Shown piece after piece: positions 54,099-63,538 of a stretch of 64,000 bases of DNA. The position numbers and the translations under genes were made by a program. Numbering within the stretch: the stretch's first letter is position 1; the number at the start of each line of letters is the position of its first letter. A model generated the notes under the pieces. That model had not been told where the DNA came from, searched no databases, and worked only from the letters and a program-made list of their open reading frames with translations. Source of the stretch: Methylophilus sp. DW102 (GTDB taxonomy: Bacteria > Pseudomonadota > Gammaproteobacteria > Burkholderiales > Methylophilaceae); NCBI RefSeq assembly GCF_037076555.1, contig NZ_AP029023.1, forward strand, positions 1,736,001 to 1,800,000, given 5' to 3'.

Positions 54099-55082
54099 TT
54101 ATCGCAAGGTGGGCAGCAGATTTTTTGCGCTCACGCCCAGCTCTTGTGCCATGCTGGCCCCCAACTTCTTGGCAAAGCGATCCACAACCGTCTCCTGGTA
54201 GGTGAAATCAACGATCTCAGCCTGCTTGATCACTTCACGGGCGACGTATTCTGCGCTGCCTTGCGCATCCGCAAGACCCAGCTTGATACTTTCTTCGCCG
54301 TTCCAGAACAGGCCACTAAAGGTATCTGCATCTTCCTTGAGGCGGCTACCGCGGCCTTCACGCACTACGGTGATAAATTGCTGGTGGATTTGATTGAGCA
54401 TGCTTTGCGCAAACGCCTGCTGCTTTGGATTGACCGGTGAGAATGGATCCAGCATGCCTTTGTTTTCGCCAGCGGTCATCAAACGGCGCTCTACCCCCAC
54501 CTTTTTCATGGCTTCAGTAAAACCGTAGCCATCCATCAGCACGCCGATGGAGCCAACGATACTGGCTTTATCGACAAATATTTTGTCCGCTGCGACGGCA
54601 ATGTAATAGCCACCCGAAGCGCAGATATCCTCAACCACAGCGTAAACGGGAATTTCCGGGTGCAATTTGCGCTGACGGTGGATTTCATCATTGATGATGC
54701 CTGCTTGTACCGGACTGCCACCTGGACTGTTGATACGCAAGATAATACCCTTGGTGCCCTTGTTGTCGTAAGCATCATTGAGGCTGCTGATCACCGCATC
54801 GGCATTGACTTGGCCACCGGCCTCAATCACGCCGGAAATGTCGATCAGGGCGGTGTGGGCAATAGAGGTGCTTTTGCTTTGCCCGACCCAGCCCAACAAC
54901 ATCATGAGCAGGAAGAACAGATAAATAAACGTCAGCGACTTGAACAACACAGACCAGCGTCTGGCTGTTTTTTGCTCCTGCAATCCGGCCAGTGCAATTT
55001 TTTCTACCGTGCGCAAAGCCCAATCCTGCGAGGCAGGGCTCGGTTGTGTGTCTGAGGATGGCGTATGGTTTTCTTGCATCAT
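54099..55082 (-). CDS. sppA: Signal peptide peptidase SppA (S49 family)
   Basis: A 327-residue inner-membrane peptidase of the short SppA type. One N-terminal membrane helix (SLTFIYLFFLLMMLLGWV) precedes the protease domain, with INSPGGSPVQAG, the catalytic Ser in DICASGGYYIAVAADKI and a Lys about 50 residues later. It degrades leftover signal peptides. ATG 55082 or the next codon. Confidence 0.93.
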   Translation of the reverse strand: MMQENHTPSSDTQPSPASQDWALRTVEKIALAGLQEQKTARRWSVLFKSLTFIYLFFLLMMLLGWVGQSKSTSIAHTALIDISGVIEAGGQVNADAVISSLNDAYDNKGTKGIILRINSPGGSPVQAGIINDEIHRQRKLHPEIPVYAVVEDICASGGYYIAVAADKIFVDKASIVGSIGVLMDGYGFTEAMKKVGVERRLMTAGENKGMLDPFSPVNPKQQAFAQSMLNQIHQQFITVVREGRGSRLKEDADTFSGLFWNGEESIKLGLADAQGSAEYVAREVIKQAEIVDFTYQETVVDRFAKKLGASMAQELGVSAKNLLPTLR

Positions 55083-55188
55083 TCAACTTTCGTCTATTAA
55101 TTTTTAGCTATTCTAGCAATATTTGTGTGCTCGCCGTTGGCTATTTAAGCAATGAGGCAGAGGCTGTCACACGGACGAATCCTCATCA

Positions 55189-55539
55189 CTAAAACTGATC
55201 GAGATGGACCGTGATCATGCCATCTGCTTCAGTAACAGGGATGGATGACAGGCGCTTGCCCTGGCATGGCCCCACCACACAATAGCCGGTTTCTGGCGCG
55301 TACATGGCTCCATGCGTCGCACAGATCAACCACTCTTGTGTCATGTTAAAAAATTTACCATGCTCCCAGTCCAGCTCCACCGGCACATGCGCACAGCGAT
55401 TAACATACGCATAGGGCTTGCCCTCAAAGCGGACAACAAAGCCGGTCGCATGCGGGCCGAGCGCCGGGATGTCAAAGCGTAACCCATCGCCTTTTTCAGG
55501 CAAGGCGGCACTGTCAAAAGTGACGGCGTTCAGGCTCAT
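55189..55539 (-). CDS. Rieske 2Fe-2S domain protein
   Basis: A 116-residue single-domain Rieske protein, with ligands in NRCAHVPVELD and CATHGAMYAPETGYCVVGPC. Such small proteins act as electron carriers for oxygenases or as unassigned redox partners. It overlaps the following HAD gene (upstream in transcription) by 4 bp, and the Rieske-HAD-rluC neighbourhood ahead of rne is common in betaproteobacteria. Partner unknown. Confidence 0.9.
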   Translation of the reverse strand: MSLNAVTFDSAALPEKGDGLRFDIPALGPHATGFVVRFEGKPYAYVNRCAHVPVELDWEHGKFFNMTQEWLICATHGAMYAPETGYCVVGPCQGKRLSSIPVTEADGMITVHLDQF

Positions 55540-56207
55540 GTCTGCTCCAATAACCAGGCGCTTAATGTTGCCACATCATGAAACAAGTAATCCGGGGAAT
55601 ACTGCTGTAAATGCTCAGCTGTTTGCGACCCATAACTGACCGCAGCCGTGATCACCCCTGCGTTTTTGCCCATTTGCATATCATATTGTGAGTCGCCTAT
55701 CATCAAGGTACGCTCTGGCATCACCACCAGTTCGTCCATGAGCGCATCCAGCATTTGCGGATGCGGTTTGGAAAAACACTCATCCACGGTTTTGGTGGCA
55801 TTAAAGCACCTGGCCAGGCCCGATTGTTGCAAAGCGGTATTTAAGCCACGCCGCCCTTTGCCTGTCGCGACCGCCTGCTTGCAACCTTTGCGGTCGATGG
55901 CAATAATCGTTTCGGCGATGCCTTCAAACAATACAATATTGTTTTCATTGTTGTAATAGTTACGGTTGTAATTGGCGACCAGGGCATGCGCCTGAAACTC
56001 TGGAATATCACCAAACAGTACTTCTATGGATTCGCGCAGTCCCAGGCCGATGATGCTGCGCGCACGTGCTTCGGTCAGGCCGGGTAGGCCTGCCTGTTCT
56101 GCGGCCTTGATCAGCGCCTGAGAAATCAAACCGGTAGAATCTGCAATGGTGCCATCCCAATCCCAGACAATTAAATCAAACTGTTTCACTAAATCAGACT
56201 TCTTCAC
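55536..56207 (-). CDS. HAD-IA phosphatase, Gph-like
   Basis: A 223-residue HAD protein: motif I VWDWDGTIADST (Trp in place of the usual Phe/Leu), motif II AVATGKGRRGLN, motif III Lys in SKPHPQM and motif IV MIGDSQYDMQMGKNAG. The third phosphoglycolate-phosphatase-like gene of the window. It is translationally coupled to the Rieske gene, and lies 55 bp after rluC. Substrate unknown. Confidence 0.85.
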   Translation of the reverse strand: MKKSDLVKQFDLIVWDWDGTIADSTGLISQALIKAAEQAGLPGLTEARARSIIGLGLRESIEVLFGDIPEFQAHALVANYNRNYYNNENNIVLFEGIAETIIAIDRKGCKQAVATGKGRRGLNTALQQSGLARCFNATKTVDECFSKPHPQMLDALMDELVVMPERTLMIGDSQYDMQMGKNAGVITAAVSYGSQTAEHLQQYSPDYLFHDVATLSAWLLEQT

Positions 56208-56262
56208 TCAGCAAACTTTCTTTAAAACTCAACATTGATGCGGCCAGAACACACGACCAACT

Positions 56263-57381
56263 TTATTTTACGGCCTGAAGTTGACGTTGTTGTTGCAAAA
56301 AGCTTTCTAATTCTGCCGGCAACGGTGCCACCAAATGCAAGGGCTCTCCCGTCAGCGGATGGGCAATCCGTGTCTCGCTGGAATGCAAAAACATGCGTTT
56401 CAAGCCCTGCTTGCTTAATTGCTTGTTCAAGGCAAAGTCACCATATTTATCGTCGCCCAGAATCGGGAAGCCCAAATGAGACAACTGCACCCGCAACTGG
56501 TGCGTACGTCCGGTGATTAATTTGGCTTGTAAAAAACTGTACTGTCCCAACACGGATTGCAGGTAAAACCAGGTTTCAGAGATTTGCGTTTCCACCTCAA
56601 ACTTGCCTTTGGCCGCGTGTCGCTTGGCGGTCAAGCCACTTGCCTTGAGTGACTTTCTGCCGCCCGCTTCGTGATTGAGCAAAGGTTCATCCACGACTTG
56701 CACCCTGCGCTCACCACTTTCTGTCACGTATTTCTGCAAATCCAGGGTGACTTTCTTTTTCGCCTCTGTCCACTGCCCCTGCACCAGGATTAAATAGCGT
56801 TTATCCATATGATGATGGCGCATGGCTTCGTGCAAGGCAGTCAAGGCCGAGCGTTTTTTGGCAATCATCAATACACCAGAGGTTTCACGGTCCAGACGGT
56901 GCACCAACTCGAGAAATTTGGCTTGCGGCCGCTCCAGGCGCAATTGCTCAATCACGCCCAAACTGATGCCACTGCCACCATGCACCGCCATCCCGGCCGG
57001 TTTATTCAGCGCCAACATGGCATCATCTTCATAAATCACTTGCTCGGCCAACTTGGCCTTGACCGTTGGAGCGGCTGGCTTGGCTGCGGCTTCCGCAAGG
57101 CGAATGGGCGGCACGCGCACTTCATCGCCCAGTTGCAGTCGGTATTCCGCATCAACGCGCTTCTTATTGACGCGGACTTCGCCACTGCGCAAAATCCGGT
57201 AAATATGGCTTTTAGGCACGCCTTTGAGCACCTTGGTCAGAAAGTTATCTACCCGCTGTGTTTCAGACGCCTCGTCCACCATCAAGAATGTGACTCGATC
57301 ACTGGCGGGCCTGGGCTCGGAATCGAGGCTGGAAGCCATTGCGGCCGTCGCGGATGTGGATGATCGTAATTGTGAGCTCAT
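56263..57381 (-). CDS. rluC: 23S rRNA pseudouridine synthase RluC
   Basis: RluA-family enzyme with an S4 domain (QRVDNFLTKVLKGVPKSH), catalytic Asp in LVHRLDRETSGV and the RTHQLRVQLSHLG motif. It modifies U955/2504/2580 of 23S rRNA. The N-terminal 28 residues of the 372 are Ser/Ala-rich and not family-like, so the true start may be ATG 57339 or 57381. rluC beside rne is a conserved, divergent pairing. Confidence 0.94.
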   Translation of the reverse strand: MSSQLRSSTSATAAMASSLDSEPRPASDRVTFLMVDEASETQRVDNFLTKVLKGVPKSHIYRILRSGEVRVNKKRVDAEYRLQLGDEVRVPPIRLAEAAAKPAAPTVKAKLAEQVIYEDDAMLALNKPAGMAVHGGSGISLGVIEQLRLERPQAKFLELVHRLDRETSGVLMIAKKRSALTALHEAMRHHHMDKRYLILVQGQWTEAKKKVTLDLQKYVTESGERRVQVVDEPLLNHEAGGRKSLKASGLTAKRHAAKGKFEVETQISETWFYLQSVLGQYSFLQAKLITGRTHQLRVQLSHLGFPILGDDKYGDFALNKQLSKQGLKRMFLHSSETRIAHPLTGEPLHLVAPLPAELESFLQQQRQLQAVK

Positions 57382-58001
57382 AGTTGCAGGTCGTGCTTTG
57401 CTTTATCAGGACTTATGGATATACTGTCGAGATTCTGAATCAATGGTTTTCCGGCAAAAGCGACAACATTGCCATGCCGATTTCGAGATGACAAACTGTT
57501 TTCATCTCTGACCTGTGAGCCCTGATATCCGGACTCGCCAGATTTTGGGTCTCGTCAATGCATTCAGAATCAAAAAAATTTTGGTGAATACCGCTCGCCA
57601 TCAAGTAGCGATAATTAATTAGAAATGTTTTAACGCGAAGCTCACGCAGAATAACCAAAGAAATGAGCTCGGCGTTAGCCAACCCGAATTTTAACGAAAT
57701 TGCCCTCTGTTTAGGGTTTTATTTTTGCAGTCTATCGCGCTGGACAATACAGGTCACACACTCCTGCCACGCACACACTGCCCCTTGCAGAAACCGAGTC
57801 TTCAGCCACATTCAGTGTTGGCTGCACTCAAGTGCATATTGATGCCTGCCTGCTGCGCTGACAATCTTGTAGCGCACCTCGCAAAAGCCATTGCACATCC
57901 CCGGTGACATCTTGGTCACTTCGTTAAGTTCTGGTGGTTGTTTACGACCACGGCCCGCCCTGCGCACATCTCTATTCTGTGGCTTCGTCTAGGAGCCCTG
58001 C
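57382..58001. other. 620-bp intergenic region between rluC and rne
   Basis: No convincing gene. It must contain the divergent promoters of rluC and rne and probably a long rne leader, which in E. coli is used for RNase E autoregulation. Seen: a 7-bp stem gagatga/tcatctc (57485-57491, 57502-57508), and a 10-bp inverted repeat gattctgaat/attcagaatc (57431-57440, 57562-57571). An 80-codon minus-strand frame at 57440-57682 is not supported. No clear sigma70 promoter could be chosen. Confidence 0.6.
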
Positions 58002-60725
58002 ATGAAAAGAATGTTGTTTAACGCAACGCAATCAGAAGAATTGCGCGTTGCGATCGTCGATGGACAAAAACTCATCGATCTGGATATTGAACACGCTGGT
58101 AAAGAACAGCGCAAAAGTAATATCTACAAAGGGGTGATCACCCGTATTGAACCGTCTCTCGAAGCCGCATTTGTCGACTACGGCACTGATAGACACGGCT
58201 TTTTGCCGTTCAAGGAAATTGCCCGCAGTTACTTCCAAGAAAAACCAGATCAAGGACGCGCCCGTATTCAGGACGTGATCAAAGAAGGTCAGGAAGTCAT
58301 TGTGCAGGTAGACAAAGACGAGCGCGGCAGCAAAGGCGCTGCGCTGACTACCTTTATCTCGCTGGCTGGCCGTTACCTGGTCTTGATGCCCAACAATCCA
58401 CGCGGAGGCGGTGTCTCGCGTCGTGTGGAAGGTGAAGATCGCAATGAGTTGCGCGACACCATGGCGCAACTGGAAGTGCCTAACGGCATGAGCATCATTG
58501 CCCGCACTGCTGGCATTGGCCGCAATGCAGAAGAGCTGCAATGGGATTTGAATTACCTGACCCAATTGTGGCAAGCGATTGAAGATGCCTCCAATTTCCA
58601 GCCTGGCGCTTACTTGATTTACCAGGAAAGCAGCCTGGTGATCCGCGCCATCCGTGACTACTTCAGTGCTGATATCGGTGAGATCCTGATTGATACCGCT
58701 GACGTACACGAGCAAGCCTTGCAGTTCATGAACCACGTGATGCCAGGCAATGTCACCCGCGTCAAACTGTATCAGGACGAAATTCCGCTGTTCTCCCGCT
58801 TCCAGATCGAACATCAGATCGAATCTGCGTTTGCGCGTGAAGTACGTCTGCCTTCCGGTGGCGCCATCGTAATCGACCACACCGAAGCACTGGTGTCCAT
58901 CGACGTCAACTCTGGCCGCTCCATCAAAGGCGCAGATATTGAACAAACCGCGTTTAATACCAACCTTGAAGCGGCCGAAGAAGTGGCACGTCAGATGCGT
59001 CTGCGTGACCTGGGTGGCCTGGTGGTCATTGACTTTATTGACATGGAAAACCAGCGCAACCAGCGTGATGTCGAGAACGCCCTGCGCGACGCCTTGCATC
59101 ACGACCGCGCACGCGTGCAAATGGGCAAGATTTCACGCTTTGGCCTGTTGGAAATGTCCCGCCAGCGCCTGCGTCCTAGCCTGGGCGAAACCAACCACAT
59201 GACCTGTCCTCGTTGTAACGGTACCGGTCATATCCGCGGTATCGAATCCACGGCCCTGCATATTCTGCGCATCACGCAGGAAGAGGCCATGAAGGACAAC
59301 AGCGCCATCATTCAGGTACAGTTGCCGGTTGAAGCCGCCACCTTCCTGCTCAATGAAAAACGTGCCGACATCCACAAGATTGAACAACGTACCGGCGTGG
59401 AAGTGATCCTGATTCCTAACATCCATATGGAAACGCCAAATTACAACATCTTGCGTATCCGCCATGATGATGTGAACGAAGAAACCACGCAAGCCAGCTA
59501 CAAGATGGTGGACTTGCCAAGCGAGTCTGATTATCAGCATCGCCTGGAACAGGCTGCAGCCCCGGCCAAAGCTGAAGCTCTAGTCAAAGGCATTACGCCT
59601 GCGACATCGGCCCCGATTGTAGAAGAGAAACCTGCGCCTGCGCCGGTACAAGTGACTGAGCAGAAAAAGTCATTCTTTGGCGTGATCAAGTCCTGGCTTG
59701 GTCTGGACGAAAAAGAAGTGGTGCCCTCAGAACCTGAAAAACCAGCGCGCGAAAGCAAAGAGCATGGCCGTGACCGAAACAAAAACCGTAACCGTCGTGA
59801 CCGTCAGCGTGACCGCGGCCAAGAGCGTAATGAGCGTCCAGCCAATGAACGTACAGGCAAAGAGCAACAGGAAACGCAGCATGGTAGCAAACCTCGCCAG
59901 GAGCGTCCGGCACAGGAAAAACCTGCGCAGAGAGAACGTCAAGAGCGCCAAGCCAATCAAGAAGTCAAAGCAGAGACCAATCAGCCCGCATTGACCGCGC
60001 AATCAGGCGACAACAAGCAGGAACGTGGTGAGCGCGGCAACCGCCGTAACCGTCATGGCCGCCGTGATCGCCGTAACCGTGATGAAGCACCTAACCAGAA
60101 CCTTGTAGAGTCTGAAAACAGTGTGGTGACTGAAACTGCTGCATCCGTCAATCTTGCCGCTGCACCAGTTGTTGCTGACACAGTGCCTACGTTTGCGGTG
60201 GCAGAAACAACTGCCACAGTTAGCCCAGCAGAAGTAGTGGCTGCCGCACCAGTAGTGGAGAACCCGGCTGCCGCAGTGGAAGCGCCCGTTGAAGACACCG
60301 CCATCCAAAGCGCAGATGACAATCAGACTGAAGCGCCCAAGGCACAAAAACCTGCGCGCAATCGTTCAAGAGCAGGCAAGCCAGCAGGAAAAGCCAAAGC
60401 GAAACAGGCTGATCAGGCGGTAGACACCAGCGGGATTGAATTGGTGGAAACCGCTGCAACGTCCTCCTCTGTCGTGACTGAGGTTACAGAAGCCCCAGCG
60501 GAAGCGAAAAAGAAACCGGCCCGTAAACGCAAACCGTCCGCGGCAAAAACCACAGAAACCCAAGTAGACAGTGGCATTCAACTGGTAGAAACCAAAGCAG
60601 AAGTGGTGAATACAGGTGTTGAAGCCACCCAGAAAACCAAAAAGCCACGTAATGCGGCTAAATGGAAAAAAGACGATGCCAGCACCGGTGAAGATGGACT
60701 GGTCATGGTAGAGACGCAGAAGTAA
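58002..60725 (+). CDS. rne: Ribonuclease E
   Basis: A 907-residue endoribonuclease. Catalytic half (1-520): S1 domain ([19 protein letters not shown]), 5' sensor region, catalytic Asp in [12 protein letters not shown] and VIDFIDM, and the zinc-link CPRCNGTGH. The C-terminal 390 residues are low-complexity, first Arg/Asn/Gln/Glu-rich, later Ala/Val/Glu-rich, with Lys-rich ends: a scaffold for a degradosome whose partners cannot be read from sequence. Strong terminator follows. GGAG lies 6-8 nt before the ATG. Confidence 0.96.
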   Translation: MKRMLFNATQSEELRVAIVDGQKLIDLDIEHAGKEQRKSNIYKGVITRIEPSLEAAFVDYGTDRHGFLPFKEIARSYFQEKPDQGRARIQDVIKEGQEVIVQVDKDERGSKGAALTTFISLAGRYLVLMPNNPRGGGVSRRVEGEDRNELRDTMAQLEVPNGMSIIARTAGIGRNAEELQWDLNYLTQLWQAIEDASNFQPGAYLIYQESSLVIRAIRDYFSADIGEILIDTADVHEQALQFMNHVMPGNVTRVKLYQDEIPLFSRFQIEHQIESAFAREVRLPSGGAIVIDHTEALVSIDVNSGRSIKGADIEQTAFNTNLEAAEEVARQMRLRDLGGLVVIDFIDMENQRNQRDVENALRDALHHDRARVQMGKISRFGLLEMSRQRLRPSLGETNHMTCPRCNGTGHIRGIESTALHILRITQEEAMKDNSAIIQVQLPVEAATFLLNEKRADIHKIEQRTGVEVILIPNIHMETPNYNILRIRHDDVNEETTQASYKMVDLPSESDYQHRLEQAAAPAKAEALVKGITPATSAPIVEEKPAPAPVQVTEQKKSFFGVIKSWLGLDEKEVVPSEPEKPARESKEHGRDRNKNRNRRDRQRDRGQERNERPANERTGKEQQETQHGSKPRQERPAQEKPAQRERQERQANQEVKAETNQPALTAQSGDNKQERGERGNRRNRHGRRDRRNRDEAPNQNLVESENSVVTETAASVNLAAAPVVADTVPTFAVAETTATVSPAEVVAAAPVVENPAAAVEAPVEDTAIQSADDNQTEAPKAQKPARNRSRAGKPAGKAKAKQADQAVDTSGIELVETAATSSSVVTEVTEAPAEAKKKPARKRKPSAAKTTETQVDSGIQLVETKAEVVNTGVEATQKTKKPRNAAKWKKDDASTGEDGLVMVETQK

Positions 60726-60742
60726 TCAAACTGAGTCTGATA

Positions 60743-60772
60743 AAAAGAGGGCCTGTCAGGCCCTCTTTTTTT
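60743..60772 (+). terminator. Rho-independent terminator of rne (possibly bidirectional)
   Basis: Stem agagggcct/aggccctct (60746-60754, 60758-60766) with a 3-nt loop and a T run of about seven. It follows the rne stop by about 20 bp. The A run on the left would also serve crcB from the opposite strand. Confidence 0.92.
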
Positions 60773-60787
60773 ATGGCATCAAACGCA

Positions 60788-61168
60788 TTACCAACTGGAG
60801 TGCCAACGCACGATACTCCAATAGCCGACTATCGTCAGCAAGATAGAGACCACCACATGCGAGGTGACATAAAGCAACATTCCACCGTAATTTTGCTTTT
60901 GTAACAAGCTGAAAGCTTCTGCCGAAAAGGTAGAGAAAGTGGTTAACCCGCCCAAAAAACCAGTTGTCATCAACAAGCGCCACTCCATAGACAGGGTTGG
61001 AATCACCTGCAAGATACCCAACGCAATGCCCATTAACAGGCCCCCAATGGCATTGGCGAGAAAAGTGCCGATCGGGATCAGTCCACCTTGATTCAAGCTC
61101 AATGACAGGCCCCATCTGATCCATGCACCAACACTGGCACCGAATGCGACTGCTAGCCATGATTTCAT
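60788..61168 (-). CDS. crcB: Fluoride-specific channel CrcB/Fluc
   Basis: A 126-residue membrane protein with four helices and the Fluc signatures GASVGAWIRWGLS, GTFLANAIGG and TTGFLGGLTTFSTFS (with the pore-lining Phe residues and the Na-site region). It exports fluoride as a dual-topology dimer. The upstream 80 bp show a sigma70 promoter but no recognisable fluoride riboswitch. Confidence 0.95.
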   Translation of the reverse strand: MKSWLAVAFGASVGAWIRWGLSLSLNQGGLIPIGTFLANAIGGLLMGIALGILQVIPTLSMEWRLLMTTGFLGGLTTFSTFSAEAFSLLQKQNYGGMLLYVTSHVVVSILLTIVGYWSIVRWHSSW

Positions 61169-61202
61169 TTGAATATCCTTCTAAAACGTGAACAGGCAAT
61201 GT

Positions 61203-61231
61203 ATCATAAGTTTAAAAACATTCAGCCTCAA
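61203..61231 (-). promoter_or_regulatory. Candidate promoter of crcB
   Basis: On the minus strand TTGAGG (plus 61226-61231), a 17-bp spacer and TATGAT (plus 61203-61208), about 35 bp ahead of the crcB ATG. Spacing is optimal. Confidence 0.5.
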
Positions 61232-61257
61232 CCGCCCGTTGATTTAAAGAGATTGCC

Positions 61258-62715
61258 TTGCGTTTACTATTCGTTACTTCAGAAGTTTTCCCGTTAATCA
61301 AAACAGGTGGTTTGGCAGATGTCAGTGGTGCACTCCCCACCGCCCTCGCTAGCAGTGACACAGAGATTCAAATTCTGTTACCGGCTTATCGTGGCATGCT
61401 GGCGCAATGTAGTTCGCCCAAACACTTGGGCAGCTTACAGCCCTTCCATGATATCCGCTGCGAGCTCTACAAAACTTTGTTACCAGGCACCAATATCCCC
61501 TTGCTGCTCATAGACTGCCCTGCGCTCTATGACCGGGATGGCGGCCCTTACCATCACCCGCTACATGGGGAGTGGGAAGATAACCCGTTGCGGTTTGGGG
61601 TGTTGTCAAAAGTGGCAGCCATGCTGGCGATGCCTAACATGCTGCAGGCCTGGCAGCCAGAGATCGTCCATTGCAATGACTGGCAAACTGGATTAACACC
61701 CTACTACCTCAAGCAAATGGGCAGTCAGGCCAAGTCCGTGTTCAGCATCCACAACCTGGCCTTCCAAGGCAACTTTCATGCTGACTGGCGCTATCGATTA
61801 ACCCTCAACCTTGAGGACTATCAGGCAGAAGGCTACGAGTTTTATGGCCAGGTCTCATTCATGAAATCCGGTCTGTTTTACGCCGATGCTTTATCAACCG
61901 TCAGCCCAACCTATGCCCGTGAAATTCAAACCGATCAGTTTGGTTTTGGTTTTCAAGGCTTGCTGCAGCATCGTGCGGCAGATTTAACCGGGATTTTGAA
62001 TGGCATCGATACCGAAATCTGGAATCCCGCACAAGACCCTTATTTGCCAGCACACTACACTGCCAGTGCGTTATCCGGCAAGCAAGCGATCAAGCAAGGC
62101 TTGCAGGCAGAATTAGGACTGCGTCAGCAAGCAGATACGCCACTGTTGGGGGTCGTTAGTCGCCTCACCTATCAAAAAGGGCTGGATATGCTGATCGAGA
62201 TTGCTGACGCATTGCTTGGCAGCGGTTGTCAATTAGCCGTGCTTGGCAGTGGTGAGGCCAGCATGCAACGGCAGTATCTGAGTTTAATGCAACGCTATCC
62301 TGGACAAGTGGCCGTGACCATCGGCTATAACGAGCCGCTCTCGCACCGTATCATGGCCGGTACCGATATTTTTGTCATGCCTTCGCGGTTTGAGCCCTGC
62401 GGGCTGAATCAGATGTATGGCTTGCGTTATGGCACGATTCCGGTAGTCGCTAATACTGGTGGCCTGGCAGACTCAGTGCATGGCGGCGAAATCAATGCCC
62501 AAGGGGTTCCTGGCAAGATGACTGGATGGGTCATGGCTGACAATGACGCATCGACACTTTTGGTCACATTACAAACTGCGATGCAGGTTTATGCCAATTC
62601 TGGTCAGTGGCAACAGCTACAACGGCAAGCGATGCAACAGGATGTGAGCTGGGAAACCAGCGCCCAACACTATCAAACACTGTACCAAAACGTGCTTTCA
62701 AGCCCAAAAGCCTGA
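61258..62715 (+). CDS. glgA: Glycogen synthase (ADP-glucose type)
   Basis: A 485-residue GT5 glycosyltransferase. It starts RLLFVTSEVFPLIKTGGLAD, with the KTGGL ADP-glucose motif, and ends with the GT-B second domain (SRLTYQKGLDML; PSRFEPCGLNQMYGLRYG). Makes alpha-1,4-glucan from ADP-glucose. The start is TTG at 61258 with AAAGAGA a few bases ahead; no ATG is available. No other glycogen genes are adjacent. Confidence 0.95.
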   Translation: MRLLFVTSEVFPLIKTGGLADVSGALPTALASSDTEIQILLPAYRGMLAQCSSPKHLGSLQPFHDIRCELYKTLLPGTNIPLLLIDCPALYDRDGGPYHHPLHGEWEDNPLRFGVLSKVAAMLAMPNMLQAWQPEIVHCNDWQTGLTPYYLKQMGSQAKSVFSIHNLAFQGNFHADWRYRLTLNLEDYQAEGYEFYGQVSFMKSGLFYADALSTVSPTYAREIQTDQFGFGFQGLLQHRAADLTGILNGIDTEIWNPAQDPYLPAHYTASALSGKQAIKQGLQAELGLRQQADTPLLGVVSRLTYQKGLDMLIEIADALLGSGCQLAVLGSGEASMQRQYLSLMQRYPGQVAVTIGYNEPLSHRIMAGTDIFVMPSRFEPCGLNQMYGLRYGTIPVVANTGGLADSVHGGEINAQGVPGKMTGWVMADNDASTLLVTLQTAMQVYANSGQWQQLQRQAMQQDVSWETSAQHYQTLYQNVLSSPKA

Positions 62716-62738
62716 TTTTTAAAGCCAGAGAGACAAAA

Positions 62739-62800
62739 AGGAGAAGTTGGCACGGAAGCTGCTTATTACTAATCAAGCTTCTCCAAAGCTAACTTCTCCT
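62739..62800. repeat. Large structured inverted repeat after glgA
   Basis: Outer arms aggagaagtt/aacttctcct (62739-62748, 62791-62800) are a perfect 10-bp match; nested inside are gaagct/agcttc (62755-62760, 62777-62782). The whole can fold as a two-tier stem just upstream of the T-run terminator. It could be the 3' end of the glgA mRNA or part of a small RNA; no function is known. Confidence 0.5.
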
Positions 62801-62806
62801 CCCTCA

Positions 62807-62832
62807 AGACGCCGAATAGGCGTCTTTTTTTT
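62807..62832 (+). terminator. Rho-independent terminator of glgA
   Basis: Stem agacgcc/ggcgtct (62807-62813, 62819-62825) with a 5-nt loop and a run of eight Ts. It ends plus-strand transcription before the convergent orn gene. Confidence 0.92.
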
Positions 62833-62854
62833 GCCTGAATTCAGACTCAGTCGC

Positions 62855-63448
62855 TTATTCAGCGGCCGCAGGTGGTGTCATATTCAAAAAGTGTTCGCGG
62901 TAATACTTGAGCTCATCAATCGACTCATAAATATCCGCCAGGGCTTCATGACGGCTGGCTTTTTTAAATCCCGCATAAATATCCGGGCGCCAGCGACGTG
63001 ATAACTCTTTAAACACACTCACATCAAGATTGCGATAATGGAAAAATGACTCCAGGCGTGGCATGTAACGCGCCATAAAGCGCCTGTCCTGACAAATTGA
63101 ATTGCCACACATCGGCGACTTGCCTGCAGGCACATGCTCTTTCAAGAATGCCAGCATGGCATCTGTTGCGGCTTCTTCATCCAGGGTCGATACCTTGACC
63201 TTATCAATCAAGCCACTCCGGCCATGCGTGCCTTTATTCCATGCATCCATGCCATCGAGTACCGCATCAGACTGATGAATGACCAGCACAGGGGACTCTG
63301 CAATCACATTTAATTGTGCATCGGTGACGACGGCAGCTAACTCCAGAATGCGGTCCGTGTCAGGCAGTAAACCGCTCATCTCCATATCCAGCCAGATTAA
63401 ATTGTCCTGATTAGTTGCCAATTGTGTGCCTCTCGTCATGATTTCCAT
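62855..63448 (-). CDS. orn: Oligoribonuclease
   Basis: A 197-residue DEDD exonuclease that degrades 2-5-nt RNA, including pGpG from c-di-GMP breakdown. Motifs: [36 protein letters not shown] and [11 protein letters not shown]. The presence of two c-di-GMP enzymes in the window gives this extra relevance. The start may be ATG 63448 or 63439; a TATAAT on the minus strand lies only 11 bp ahead of the first ATG, so the leader is very short. Confidence 0.95.
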   Translation of the reverse strand: MEIMTRGTQLATNQDNLIWLDMEMSGLLPDTDRILELAAVVTDAQLNVIAESPVLVIHQSDAVLDGMDAWNKGTHGRSGLIDKVKVSTLDEEAATDAMLAFLKEHVPAGKSPMCGNSICQDRRFMARYMPRLESFFHYRNLDVSVFKELSRRWRPDIYAGFKKASRHEALADIYESIDELKYYREHFLNMTPPAAAE

Positions 63449-63538
63449 TAAAATGAAACATTATATTCAGTTCAGTGAACAAGGTGGAGTTAAATCCATC
63501 AAAATAGCTAACTGAAATCATTCATCATCATTACTGTT

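Noticed and set aside
57440-57682. 80-codon minus-strand open frame upstream of rne
   Set aside because: No ribosome site, odd composition, and it overlaps the expected rluC promoter region and rne leader. Nothing recognisable in the translation.
58032-59120. 362-codon minus-strand open frame opposite rne
   Set aside because: Antisense to the catalytic half of RNase E, with a His/Gln/Phe-rich translation typical of shadows.
61169-61257. Possible fluoride riboswitch upstream of crcB
   Set aside because: The 89-bp gap lacks the conserved pseudoknot segments; only a sigma70-type promoter is visible.
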